The notes below the pieces were generated by a model, which was not told the DNA's origin, made no database searches, and worked only from the letters and a program-made list of their open reading frames with translations. A program made the position numbers and the translations under genes. From the NCBI RefSeq assembly GCF_022539505.1, contig NC_061510.1, positions 282,532,715 to 282,596,714 of the forward strand: DNA of 64,000 nt, given 5' to 3'. Every line of letters starts with the position of its first letter. Positions within the stretch are counted from its first letter, which is position 1. Below, piece by piece: positions 34,646 through 46,480 of this stretch. The stretch is from Lolium rigidum (taxonomy: Eukaryota; Streptophyta; Magnoliopsida; Poales; Poaceae).

Positions 34646-35245
34646 GTACCTTGAAGAGTATCTTGGGTTCTTCCAACTTTTAGCTGCAGCGACATTCCCT
34701 AAGGAAACTTTGTATTGGAGGCGGTGGAGGAATCCCAGAAGGGCACTCCAGATGAGGATATGGCGCTGCCGCCGCCGTCGACCCCAACATCAGGAACTTC
34801 GAAGAGGCTATAAGATCTGTCTCCGGTAGGCTGCAGCTGCAGGTCGGCGGAGGAAGACCCTCAGTTGAGCGGCGCCGCCAGAAGAAATTTCCCCATCGGG
34901 GAGGCGCTTTTGAGGGAGGGGGGAGGGAAGGGAAGAGCAGGTTCTCGCACGGCCTAGAGAGGACGAGAGAGGGAGGGGAGCGAGAAGAGTAGGTCGGCAC
35001 CTCGGTGTGGTGGCGGCGTCGGCGACAGAGGGAGATCCCGGCGATTTCGGCGAGCGAGGGAGGTCGGGGAGGAGGCTATACTGAGGTATTTTGCGGGCTA
35101 ATGCGAGCCCAGCGGGATGGATGCATACAAGGCGGTCACGCCGCTTCAGCGGGCTGGAAGTAAAGCGGTAAGCCCAGCGGCATTTTGCGGGTATATCTTG
35201 CGGGGCGGCCACGCGGCGTAGCGGGATGTCCCGCACCGCTTGCAA
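34646..35245 (-). other. GC-rich first-exon-like block
   Basis: Read on minus, this shows the layout of a grass first exon: a CT-rich, GC-rich leader with many CCTCCC/CTCTC runs, then CTTCAAG followed by the donor GTACGTGCTTG at 34646. ORFs such as 34808-35245 are open mainly because of high GC. No protein domain is recognised and no downstream exon could be joined with confidence. Confidence 0.35.
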
Positions 35246-35251
35246 CCTGAA

Positions 35252-35896
35252 TTACAGTTCACCCTCTATGAATTATGTCTGCTGAACAATTGACACTGTA
35301 GATTACAAACATGTGGGTAATGGGGAGCATAGTCCAAGGCTATCTGCAGCAAAAAGAAAGTGTGGTAACTGTCAAAACGCACAGAATGTAGGGTGTAATC
35401 ATGTGGTACCACAGTATTATCCTTAGCAGAACTGAAATTTTCTTCTGAAGCAAAGGAATATGCCTGGTCAAGTGGTCATCCTTCTTTCCGTCAGTGTCCC
35501 AAAGGGCACATGATGAATGTGGTAATGCAACATGAGTAGTTGAACATGGAAACTGAAGTAATGTATAAATGTTGCAGCTATCTAAGATGACTATAAATTG
35601 TTTAAAAAAATCACCATGTGAATTAAGCATTGCAGTGTTTCACACTTCTGAGAAAAAAAACATGGAGAAAACTAATTATCCAAAATTAATAATAACAGTA
35701 CAAAGACATGCTTTGGGACAATGTTTCGACGTGCTCACTATTTGAGCACAAGTCATTAATTTCACATGCACCACACTGGGCACTACTAGGCCCATACAAA
35801 GCCAAGAAGATTTATTTGTTCTTCAATTTTAATCCATGCAAACAAGAAATCTAACATCTGAAACACATGAAGATGTCGGAAAATAAAAGCTAACAA
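35252..35896. repeat. Dispersed duplication B, copy 1
   Basis: Begins TTACAGTTCACCCTCTATGA and ends AAGCTAAC. Collinear with 42464-43137 at high identity, including GACACTGTAGATTACAAACA and GAATGTGGTAATGCAACATG. The minus ORF at 35340-35630 has a counterpart at 42564-43154, but indels break the frame between copies, so coding is doubtful. Confidence 0.75.
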
Positions 35897-36128
35897 GGGA
35901 GGTGGACATCATCCCACCCTCCGCGCGCAGGGAAGCGAAGCGGACACGGGGAGGCAGCAGGAGGACACGTGCGCGGTCCACGTGATGTCTGCGCCGACTC
36001 ATTTACTGCCTAAATTTGTGCTGCAAACGGGTCGCCGCGGACACGTCGGTCCGTTTGCGTCGAGCCGCTTAGCTGGGTTTTTGGTGTCCTCCTGTCCGCG
36101 TGGACCAAAACGGAAAGAGATGCCCTAA
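35897..36128. mobile_element. Fragment of a GC-rich Harbinger-like element
   Basis: The right end reads GAGATGCCC followed by TAA (36118-36129), as in the other GC-rich TIR elements. The interior has GGACACG and GTCCGTTTGCGTC blocks. The left terminus is not present next to the B duplication. Confidence 0.4.
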
Positions 36129-36673
36129 GGAAAGAGATGGAACATCGTTTGACAACAAAAGGGGTTGATGTGAGGAATTTTGCTCCACGAAGAAAGAAAT
36201 ATATTTTGTTACTAGTTCCCACACATAGTGCTACAGCAGTACAGCTAATGATATGACCACTTGATCGAGCCTTTTGTTCTGCACAAATGGAGAAGAGCAC
36301 CACATATATATATCTTCTACACCACCACTACTACTACTACGCGGAACTTAATTATTCCTCCCTGGAAGCCAATTAGCCAAGGGACAAGACCCAACAAAGC
36401 TGGCAAAGATTGTTCTCCTGTCCATATACTATGCTGATTGGCCTTTTCAGATCTACCAAGCTACCATTGGTACACGCATGGTGTTTACGAAAAAGCCAAA
36501 AAAATATCCACAAATATTATAGCATATCAACAATGCGCTAGCTCGTTGTGCCAAATGCAGATCGGGCTGCTGCTTTGTGAGAGCACGGGGTCATGGAGAA
36601 AAACCACAGCACAGCGCACCACTTATCCTATCCATCTTTTTCATTTTTCATGGCTGAGATGCATATCTATATG

Positions 36674-36857
36674 CATGGTTTTTGAGTCGCTGTATAGTCG
36701 CTGAATAGTCGCTGTATAGTCGCCGAGTCGTTTTCCAAAAATCACGGCGACTCGCGACTATACAGCGACTTATGGCGACTATACAGCGACTTTGGTCGAC
36801 TATACACTGAGTCGCAGCCTCGGCGACTTGACTTGACTCGGCGACTCAAAAACCATG
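36674..36857. mobile_element. Foldback MITE with 8-bp target duplication
   Basis: The ends CATGGTTTTTGAGTCGC and GCGACTCAAAAACCATG are perfect inverted repeats. TCTATATG flanks both sides (36666-36673, 36858-36865). Inside, GTCGCTGTATA and its complement TATACAGCGAC recur about six times, so nearly the whole 184 bp can fold on itself. Copy 1 of the host unit lacks it near 25085. An 8-bp duplication suggests hAT-type mobilisation. Confidence 0.8.
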
Positions 36858-38464
36858 TCTATATGGTGGCTAGTAACCAGCGTTGCTTCCCACACTATAG
36901 CTAAAACTTGTTAGTGCCCTGTGACTCTGAAGTAGTGACCTGAAAGAGGGCTAACAAAAACTTGTGCTTTAAGATTATCATCAATCATTTCAACGCAAAG
37001 ACCCTAGGGGTGACACACTCGACAGCATCGATCGAACGGCTGGTCTGATGTAGCTATAGGGATACTAGTTGCCTGCAGCTTCGTGTGGCCCTACATAGAA
37101 CAAAACAGGAACCGCTTCTTCTTTTCAGCCTTTGCCATGGGAGATGGGAGCGGGAATTAGGAATTTGGGATAACGAAAGAACAAAAAAGGACAGGAATTT
37201 AACGAAGTGGGTATAAAAGTAAGAGAGAGAAACTAAAAGGCAGGTAAAATCATGCAGATCCCTCCCTCCGCCAACATGTGTAGATAGATTGCAGACACGT
37301 AAGTACGAAAGTGAGAATGTGACAGTGTCTCGTTGCTCCTCCTCAATTTCGCAAAATTCCATGGCTCCATTATTGGCTGCACCCCAACCGTATCATGCAT
37401 CCACCACTTCCCTTAGCTACCAAAAAAGATAACTAATCTCATCACGATTACACAAATGGGGGGACTAGGAATTGTTTGTAAAGGGGAAGAAAAAAAAGGG
37501 AGGTTATAAACTAAAGAGGTAGCAGATCTGTCATCTGACTCAACTCCAAAGTGGTTGTGAAGATCACTGGATTCCTGCCTGCACTCCAGCTCACGAAAAG
37601 CCGAAGAATCACTGAAATAATAAAACTGTTATTACTACTTCGCGCTCGTGCATGCACTCCGCGTTAGGGGCCGGCGATCTGGCATCAAACAAAATCATAT
37701 TATTGTCCTGAGATCATGCTCACTCACAAACACAAACACACCTTGTTGAAAAGAAGTCCCATCCAACTTGTGAAGTCAGAGGTGGACAGGTAGCTTGCCT
37801 TTTGGCACAGATGATGATTGCTACTCCATCCGATCCCCCCTATTTGGTGAGAATCCCTATCAATCCTCAGCCATTTTTCCCTCCTTTTTCGGTGTTGCTG
37901 TAAGAGATCAGATGCTCAGGTTGGCTCCACCAAAATGAAGTACAGTAGCAAGTTGGGACCCTTTTGGCAGGACCACAGGAGCTGGTAATATTTTACAACA
38001 TCCCGATCCAGCTGACCTGGCCTCCATATACGACTTGTAGCTGGGAACAGGGACGAGAATAGAGTCGTTGGCCACTCTACGGCGATCATGTGTCTGACGT
38101 TCTTCTTCAACATCCACGCACAGGGACATAACTGAGATGCCGGCCGCGTGTTCCTCAATGCATGATACTGGACTTGTCACCGCCACCATTGTTCTGATCG
38201 GTCAAGTGATTGGAGCGCTGCAGGGTGCCGCAGGATCCTTAACCGATTAGCAGAGGAGATCAACAAATAGTGTGCTGCTGGTGCTAGTTTGTCAAAGTTT
38301 CCAGTGCATGCTTTGGCTTAACACGAAGCAACAGCCTCAAGTGCACCCCACGACGCGCGATGCATCTACATGCACCATCCATATTGACTACTGACTAGTG
38401 AGTTAAGCCAGCTTGGGGACCAGTTTGATTATGTATGTGTTGCCAAGTTCGTGATCAGTGTCAA

Positions 38465-38668
38465 GGTTCATGCACTAGCCAACGCAACCAAAAGTCTGAA
38501 CTAATGGAAAGGATGTGAATAAAGAAGAACACACGTATGAATGAGCATATACGTGGGCAAAGAGGGAGGCAACAAGAATTTTAGGATAAATTGTGAAAGA
38601 CGGGACTCGAACTCGAGACCCTGGTCAAGGTAGGTTCATGCACTAGCCAACGCAACCAAAAGTCTGAA
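38465..38668. repeat. 36-bp direct repeat around a tRNA-like fragment
   Basis: GGTTCATGCACTAGCCAACG and the following 16 bases are identical at 38465-38500 and 38633-38668. Between them, CGGGACTCGAACTCGAGACC at 38601-38620 resembles the reverse complement of a tRNA T-arm (GTTCGAGTCCCG). It is not a complete tRNA; a retroelement leader or SINE remnant is likelier. Copies 1 and 2 lack it. Confidence 0.55.
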
Positions 38669-40318
38669 TCGATGGAACGGCTACTACAATCCACTTATAC
38701 ACTTCACAACAATCAACAGTCCAGACTCCAGAGTCGTTGTTTCCTCGTCCTTTGGCTCTTCCTGTAGGCCAACCACGGCGTCCACACTCATAGTGTGCTT
38801 TGTCTCCACTCAACCCCACCCGCCCGCGGCACGCCGGTGCCAGGTGCTCCGCGCCGCGGGGGCATCTAGATTCAGATAAAAAAAGGCAAAGTGTCCCAAG
38901 GGTGCGGTTCGATGCAGCAGCCGTGCTACCGGGTAGCAACCTCGCAGAAGCCAAAGGGGGTGTGGTGCGTGCCGAAAGAGGGGAGGGGACAGTTGGTGCA
39001 CCAGGATGCCGCCTACCGTTCGCGTCACCCTCGCTCTCGGCCAGGTCGCAACACCCAGGGAACAAACTTCTTTGGATGGAAGAGAACGCAACGACAACGA
39101 CCTGTTTTTATTATCCTACATAGGTGCTGAGACTCATCGTGCGTGCGTGGATAGATAGGCAGGTGTGCTCATGCGAGTGCCGTGCCCAACCGTGCAGGCC
39201 TGCCATCCCATCCCCACATACTACATCAGCAGCAGTCCTCCTCTCTGGCTCCTTGCTACCACCATCGCCTTTCATTTTTCTTCTCCGGAGCGATGAGAAC
39301 AGACATCATCACACTCACATGATGACCGCCACCGAAAAAAGAAATTGAGAGGTAGCAGAAAGATGAGGGACAGACCAAACGCATGGCAACAAAACATACG
39401 CAAATGGCTCCAAGAAATATTTGTTGGCAGAAAGATGCAGGTGTGGTGTGGCTTTCATCAACCAGTACAGGACAAGAGTGGCAATGCAGCTTCCACAAGC
39501 CACTGTACCACTGGACGGGCTGGCAAAATAGCAGTTAAGAGGTGAGAGGTCCATGGCAAAAGAGAATTAGATGGTACTCCGCGTCTATGCGCAAACAGAG
39601 AAGAGCTATGTCAGACTTAACAAAATGTTGGCATGTATTGTACTATGCTCAACTGTATGCTAGTAGATGGCACTCCATGTTACAATGCCACAACTTTGCT
39701 TAGCTCGTGTTCCATAATCCATGGATGGGGCAACATGCATGCTAGTTGCATTTTTTTTCTATCCCTAGAGTTGGTGGTCAGAGAAGAAAATAAGTATATG
39801 GCCTAGAGTTGAAGAAAGGGGCTGCTAATAAGACCAGTGAAATATGCATGTGATTGTTTAACTGCTACAAATTAGTATAGCATGGCCAGTGCTTACCTAA
39901 AATTGATTGACCCGGCGCCTTGGTGACGAGGTAAACACGGAATGGTTCATTTCCATGTCCACATGCCCATGCTCTGTCTGATTGACATGGAATAAAATCG
40001 TTTCTAGAGTACTTGGGCTAGAATAATCTCCCTTCGATACATCCTTACCTGGTGACATGACAAGGATAGAGAAAGATCAGTGAGACATTGCCAACAAAAC
40101 AGCAACACGGAAATCGGACGCAGCGCGACAGGCAGACAGGCACTCTCATTACACGCCATGATCGCGAAATCTGAACCAACCATATCACACATGGCGTAGA
40201 CCCCTACACCTCCACGGATAGTTATATTGACGCATACGTAACTTTCTTCAGATGAGACAACTAGCAAAATGACTTGCTACTACTAGAGTTTAGGCTATGC
40301 AGGAGCAGGAAGGAACAG

Positions 40319-40672
40319 GACTCCAGCATGAGTTAATGCGTGATGCTGATACATCGCCCAAATGTTTGTCCGAGCAGAGGGATGGTGATGGCCGGGCAGG
40401 TTCTTATGTTCAAATCAGGATTCTTTGCTTGCAAAGCACTGGTTCGTTTATCCAACTCATCAAGATAGATTGTTACTACATGACCTAAATGGGGCGCCTT
40501 CTCCTCCCAACGGATAGACACCAGGCAGATGATGACAGCAACGCAAGTGGTATTGACTGGCCACACTAATTGCAACATTCGACATAAAAAAGACGTCGAA
40601 CGGCACAATTCACAGGACCGTCTCAACGCCAAAATTTATCTGAAGTTCAGAAACATATTATAACCAAGAGTA
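40319..40672. other. Right flank of unit copy 3
   Basis: No gene or repeat recognised. Confidence 0.3.
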
Positions 40673-41146
40673 GAAAGAGTAAAATACACCCACTGTATAA
40701 GCTAAGAACCAATAGAGACATTCATCCGAAATGAAGAGAGCAATGACATCAATGGATCGATAAGATGCAAGAAACTGGAACTCTACCTAATTCGACAAAT
40801 AATATAAGATTTAGGTCAAAACATAGTGGTAACAAGGAGAATCGAAGTGAAGGACGAGTAAAGATAGTGGTAGCTTTCTGAAGTCAAAGACCCAATGTAG
40901 TAGTAGAAAACTTACTATACCCAGTACTAAAAAGAGTAAAATAAACTCAATGTAGAAGCTAAGAACCAACAGAGACATTCATCAGAAATGAATAGGCCAG
41001 TGATGTACTTGAATCAATAAGCTGCAAGAAACTGGAATTCTACCTAATCCAGCAAATAAAATACTAAGGTTTAGGTCGAAATCAAGTGGTAACTAGGTGA
41101 ATCCAAGTGAAAAACAGGTAAAGATAATGGTAGCTTCCTAAAGTCA
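40673..41146. repeat. Imperfect tandem duplication of about 225 bp
   Basis: 40673-40897 and 40929-41146 align along their length, sharing AAGAGTAAAATA, AAGCTAAGAACCAA, GAGACATTCATC, TGCAAGAAACTGGAA, TCTACCTAAT and GTAAAGATA.TGGTAGCTT. They are 256 bp apart start to start. Non-coding. Confidence 0.75.
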
Positions 41147-42463
41147 AGGCAGGGTCCGGAGAAAGAGACACCAAACCGTGGAAGCAAGCTGGTCCTTGAA
41201 GCAGTGATAACTGATGGTTTTTGTGGAAGTTGGCAGCTTAGAAAGGCAGGCCCCAGCCACACACAAAAGTTGTTTATGGAACAGGTAATGCTGCTACTCA
41301 AGGACAGGGACAGGCAAGCACAGACTTGTGTACAAGAAAGATGCATCAATTGGAAATCGGGATGGGTCTGAAGGTGACTGAATGGCAAGGAAAGCATGTG
41401 CTGTTGGTGGCCAATAATCTATGCTAACAATAAAGAGAGGCCAATGCAAGGTTCACAGTGCAAGTTGTGGAAATAACATCGTTTGGGAAGGCTACTGCAC
41501 AGGGACAGATAAATGCTTACAGGGAGAAACAAATAGGGTCAGAAAACGACATGCAGTCTCCATCCATCCATTGTATTTGCTTGACTTTTCTGGGTAAGCC
41601 ATCCTAAACTAGCAGCCACTAACACCCATCCAAATCTAGCTAGCTTTGAGTGCATCTAACCAGGCTCATGACCACCATCATAGGTGCTCCCTTAGTGTAT
41701 GCAGAATCTGGTCCCAGTCACTGCTCCTATTTATGCTCCTCACTTTCACGGGTTATAATTGAGCAGCACAATCATAGTTGGCCTCATTTCACCTCCATGT
41801 GTCCACACCATGCATAATTTTGTCGGTTGTTCTTTACTTAGCATATGTTCATCCGATCAATAGGATCCCACCGAGAGTTTAGCCTACCGCTGCAGGTGAG
41901 TATATATGCATCTCCCAACAAGACATTTCTGTGTGAACAACCACTTCAATACAGGATCATCAATCGGAAAATAAATACTCAAGATAGTCGGAAATGGGTC
42001 CAACCTGCCCATCAGCAGCCTGTTGCAGGTATTGGCATAACAACCAATGAAACTTTGCACATGTAGAATCCGGTCCGGCATCAACAGCAAAGCAGTGTTT
42101 ACCCAATTTCACCAGCCATTATTCAAGACTAAGCAACCACTTCACCTACAGGATTCTGGAGGATGCCATTTTTCAGCCCTCGCTCAATCCGTCAAAGCAC
42201 TCCACTGTAATGTCTCTGTACTTGACTACTGCAAAACATATCGATATTGACACAAAGCCAAATTACAGAAAAATATTATTAGTACTAGAGACTATGCGCA
42301 AAATAATCTGACAACGTCAAACCCATGCTACAAAGACTGGTCCTGACTGCTGGATTGCTATATTTGAACTGAATGCTAACAAGAAAAATAAATTCATGCT
42401 CAGCTTGATGTATACCTGTCCCTGCTGGTTAAAGATCGCACAGTAATTGATATGCCATCTTGG
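41147..42463. other. Intergenic or intronic sequence downstream of the PORR gene
   Basis: No exon or terminal-repeat element recognised. Possibly a long 3' untranslated or spliced region of the minus-strand PORR locus, but nothing in the sequence proves transcription. Confidence 0.3.
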
Positions 42464-43137
42464 ATTACAGTTCACACTCTATGATTTCGTCTGCTGAACA
42501 ATTGACACTGTAGATTACAAACATGTGGGAAATGGGGACCATAGTCCCAGGCATAAGTCTTGCTTAACAGAAATGGGCAATCTGCAGCAAAAAAATGCGG
42601 TAACTGTCAAAACGCACAGGCTGTAAGGTGTAATCACGTGCTACCACAGTATTATCCTTAGCAGAACTAAAATTTTCTTCTGAAGCAAAGGAATATGCCT
42701 GATCATACTTCTTTCTGTCAGTGGCCCAAAAGGCATATGATGAATGTGGTAATGCAACATGAGTAGTTGAACATGGAAACTGAAGTAATGTATATATTTT
42801 GAAGCTATCTAAGATGACTATCAATTGTTTCAAAAAAATAATCACCATGTGAATTAAGCAGGTGCAGTATTTCACACTTTTGAGATTAAAAAAATCAAGA
42901 GAGCTATGCAAATAACCATGGAGAAAACCAACTATCCAAAAAAAAAAATCAAATAAGAGTACAAAGACATGGTTTGGAACATGTTTTGACATGCTCACTA
43001 TTTGAGCACAAGTCATGAAATTTCGTATGCACCACACTGGGACAAAAAGACATGTTCGTTCTCCAATTTTAATCCATGTAAACAAGAAATCTGACATCTG
43101 AAACACATGAAGATGTTGGAAAAGAAAAGCTAACCAG
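42464..43137. repeat. Dispersed duplication B, copy 2
   Basis: Matches 35252-35896. The minus ORF at 42564-43154 (196 codons) is longer than its counterpart and has hydrophobic stretches (FVLLFDFFFWIVGFLHGYL), but no recognised domain. Its frame is not preserved in copy 1. Confidence 0.7.
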
Positions 43138-44395
43138 TGTTGTGTTTCAATCATCCTGAATACTCATGTATATAAAGTTAAGACTATACCAATGATATAG
43201 GAAAACATCAAGTTACTACAAATGTCAGTAACTTATGTTGCCAATCTGTCACGAAAATGAAGAATATTATATACCAGAAGTAAGTTTATGTCTCTAGATG
43301 CTTATAATAATCGACTCACGGACGATCGATTAGATATTAAGTTACCGAAGATGTACAATTACATGTGAAATCATGTCTCGTTCTTAGTATCTCAAACAAC
43401 CTGTAGGGATGTCCTGCTGCTTATTCACTACTCAGGACACCTAAGAAAAATAAATAAGTGGACCGAGACGGAAATGATACACCATCCTGAAGAAAATATC
43501 AAAAACTAAGATAATGATACCGTGTAAGTCCAATGTGGAAAATTGAAGTCACTAGTGACACGAGCATGAGAACACAATTGGATACGCCAAACATAGATAA
43601 GCACTGTAAACAAATCTGATAAGCATGACGGGAAATTCGGTCATTAACAGCATCTGGAGCATCTTACAGGTGCTTTCTGCCTGTTATTGGATGCAGAAAC
43701 AACAAAACAAGGACTGACTGAGATTTGGGATTTTTAATGTGCTAAAACCAATACCAATAGTAAGTTCATGCAAGGAATGACGAGCACTGGTAATAAAATT
43801 AAAGCCACCCGACCTACCAATAGAATCTAGTGGTGTAACTGTGTGAGTATGACACGTTTTAACTTGCAGAACAGCAACAAATATCCTTCTGCAAGCAAAA
43901 TAACATGTGACTGAATTGAACAACAGAGTTCCAGAAAAATGAGTATCTGTACTATTTACGAGAAAAAGTCATAAAGCCATTTAAGTAGGAGAAGCACACT
44001 CAACATTAAGTATGTCAGTACAAGGGGAACTGATACTATAACTTCTTTTTTGGAATTACAAGCTACACGACTGGAGAACCTAACCACTAGCATCCCCTAA
44101 TTTCCAAATCCACAATGATGGGAACTGGGAACTGAACATGTGACTTGCGTACAAACACAGATGTCTCGTCCTGCTGATTCATCACTTGATTCCTAGGGGG
44201 CTTTACATTTGAAGATGGGATGTTGGTGTATACAATTCTATCTTTAACAGGTAAGGTGCAAGAAACATCCATTGTACAAAGGACTTACATAGCTGGTTGC
44301 GTGCAAATGAGCTCATGTGAGCATCTAGCAATCAACTAAGAGGATGCACAAGCCAGCCAACCGTGGTTTGGCCTCCCAATAAATCAATACTCCAT
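43138..44395. other. 3' flank of the PORR gene
   Basis: AT-rich, no coding sequence recognised. The minus-strand 3' untranslated region of the PORR gene probably occupies its right part. Confidence 0.35.
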
Positions 44396-45549
44396 TTATA
44401 CTGCCAGTGCAGTATTTGAGTCAGAGCATGGTCGGCCAATTAAAGATGAAAACTGATCATGGAATTTCAACAGAGGACACTTCTCAATAAGGTCAGTGTC
44501 ATCATAGGCCTCCTTGAGGAAGACAGTACTTCTTGCTCCCTTGTTAGTGATGTAGAAGATACCATGATTTTTTATTAAGCAAAGAAGTAGCTTGCATGGC
44601 AGCCTGTACTCGTTATGGAAGACTTCAAGCTTATCAGATGTCAGTCTTTTGTGCATTGTCAAGCTCAAAATCTCATGTAAAACAGCAACAGATCGCTTCC
44701 GAGCCTGTGGAGTTGCAGGCTCCACTTCCTAGCATTCAAATAAGGTGAAGGAAATGCCATCTTCTGCCACCTGACTAACTCCTCAAGGTACTTTCGGTTG
44801 GGCCTAAATCCTGCTGGATACTTTACCTTGAAAGCAAAAGGACCCAGTATATTTCCATCTTTAGGAACCCCTCTATACTCCATCTGGAATCCATCGAAAT
44901 TCAGTTTTTCTTCTCGTGCTGTGACTGCTAGTGAAGAATCCCAACTCTCCAAACACAGGTGGTCCAATCCACTCACATCACGGATTGAAAAAAAATCAGG
45001 GTAACTAGGAATCAACTTGTTCTTAAAGTTCTTTGGTAAACCCAATTCAGACTGGATAAGCTCAATCTTCTCTAGAGGGATCTGGCAGTCCATCGACATC
45101 ATTAGCAGCTTCCTCAGATTTCTTACTAGGACAGGCTCCATTAGCTCTTGTGCATGGATCTCTTCACTGGAAATATTTCTGGCTTTCTCGGTAAGCGTAA
45201 CAGCAATGGGCTCCCGTGATGTACTTCCACCAGAGACACGGAAGATATTGGGGTGGCGCTCGATAAGTGCAACAAAGTTCCATTTCTGGACAAAGCCAAC
45301 CTCCTTTTCAAGGTCGCGCACGAGTAGCGAACCAGACTTTTGGGCCATGATGAGCTCACGGAGTCGAAGGAGGAGAGCGGGCTTCTTGTGGAGGTCCATG
45401 GCCTTGTCGAGGCCAGGCTCGCGGTGATAAAGCTTTTTCTTCGGTCGGCGCCCATGACCAGCCGAAAGCGAGGACATAGCCTTGAGTTGTATCAAGGGAA
45501 GAATTCCGCGAATGGGAGATACATGTTCAGCCAATCTTAGTTTCATCAT
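44396..45549 (-). CDS. PORR-domain organelle RNA-binding protein (RPD1/WTF1-like), with one frameshift
   Basis: Single coding exon. I take the start at ATG 45549; a GTG-initiated extension to 45579 is unlikely. Residues 1-35 are basic and hydroxylated, as in an organelle targeting peptide. The PORR domain (PF11955) follows: [20 protein letters not shown], then [53 protein letters not shown] and FPSPYLNAR. At about 44728-44731 the frame shifts by one base. The next frame supplies the conserved end ([64 protein letters not shown]) to TAA at 44396. Together this gives about 384 residues, normal for the family. Members bind group II introns and act in mitochondrial or plastid RNA splicing. The single defect in otherwise intact sequence means either a recent null allele or a sequencing error. 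Confidence 0.85.
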
Positions 45550-46298
45550 TTGTGCCTGAATGAAAGTCCGTGCACGCACCGCAGGTCCAAGTATTCAGGA
45601 GCACGGGATAAAGAAGCAGAAAACCGCAGTTCAAATTCTGCATTGAAAAGGCCGAAATACCATTAGCCATTTTAAAGACAAGCTAAGCTTTGCAGCTAAG
45701 GAATTAAATTCATAATAACTAAGTGCTACCAAAACCTGTGTATCAACAGTTCTCATTTCAGATCAACGATGCACTGTAGTAATTTGGAAGTAAGTGAGGG
45801 CCAGGATCCGGTCTTCTGGAAACTAACGCCACAGAATAACCATACGGAACTAAAGCATAACGAATGGTCTCTGGTCTGATATCAAATTTGAACCCCATTC
45901 TTACCGATACAATAATAAAGTAGATAAAAGATGGAAACAATGTAGTACTGCCGCTTTGCAAGACGGGACTATCAAGCAGAGGAATACAGGAGTCTATGCT
46001 ACACTGCTACAGATAACAAAGATGCACGCATTCATCAGAATACCACAGAGTAATCGAGTGAGCAGAGCACTGAGTTCAAAAACGTAGATTCTGAACTCAA
46101 TGCTTTACCTGTAGCAGCGTAAAATTAACTGGAGTATGTACTGTAGAACTATTTTTGGAAACCTAAACGTAGATTCTGAACTCAATGCTTAACAATCCAA
46201 CAAAGTACGTAACGAATCAATTGAAGGGTTCAATCCCATACACACACACCCAAAAGGAAAATTGGTGCGAGGTTGAGGTGAATTAGAAATTACTTTAC

Positions 46299-46480
46299 CC
46301 AGTGGCTGTGACCGAGCAGAACACTGCAGGCTACAGCTGCGCGAATCAGCGAGGTAGAACAGCAAAGCTTCGTTCCTCGGCGGAGCAGCGAGGGAAGGGA
46401 TCGGCGGAGACCGGTCGGCGCAGTCACGGCGTCGCGCGGAGGCAGGGGACGACGGCCGTCAGCTGACGAAATGGAGACGG
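46299..46480 (-). promoter_or_regulatory. Non-coding first exon and promoter-proximal region of the PORR gene
   Basis: On minus, a GC-rich, CT-rich leader ends CAGCCACTGG followed by the donor GTAAAG at about 46299, some 750 bp upstream of the coding start. This is a usual plant pattern of a leader intron. A further possible donor (CTACAG|GTAAAG) lies near 46110. The promoter itself falls in the assembly gap immediately to the right. Confidence 0.45.

Larger units (their letters stand above)
36129..40318. repeat. Triplicated unit, copy 3 (most complete)
   Basis: Collinear with copy 1 from end to end once the LINE and Helitron insertions of copy 1 are removed. It carries an insertion of its own, the foldback MITE at 36674-36857. 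It holds single, uninterrupted target sites for the LINE (37275-37286) and the Helitron (40087/40088). Short ORFs on either strand are not conserved between copies. Confidence 0.8.

Noticed and set aside
38601..38620. tRNA gene
   Set aside because: Only a T-arm-like stretch is present; no acceptor stem, D-arm or anticodon arm could be found around it.
42564..43154. 196-codon minus-strand ORF as a membrane protein gene
   Set aside because: The duplicate at 35340-35630 has indels that break the frame, codon usage is AT-driven, and no domain is seen.
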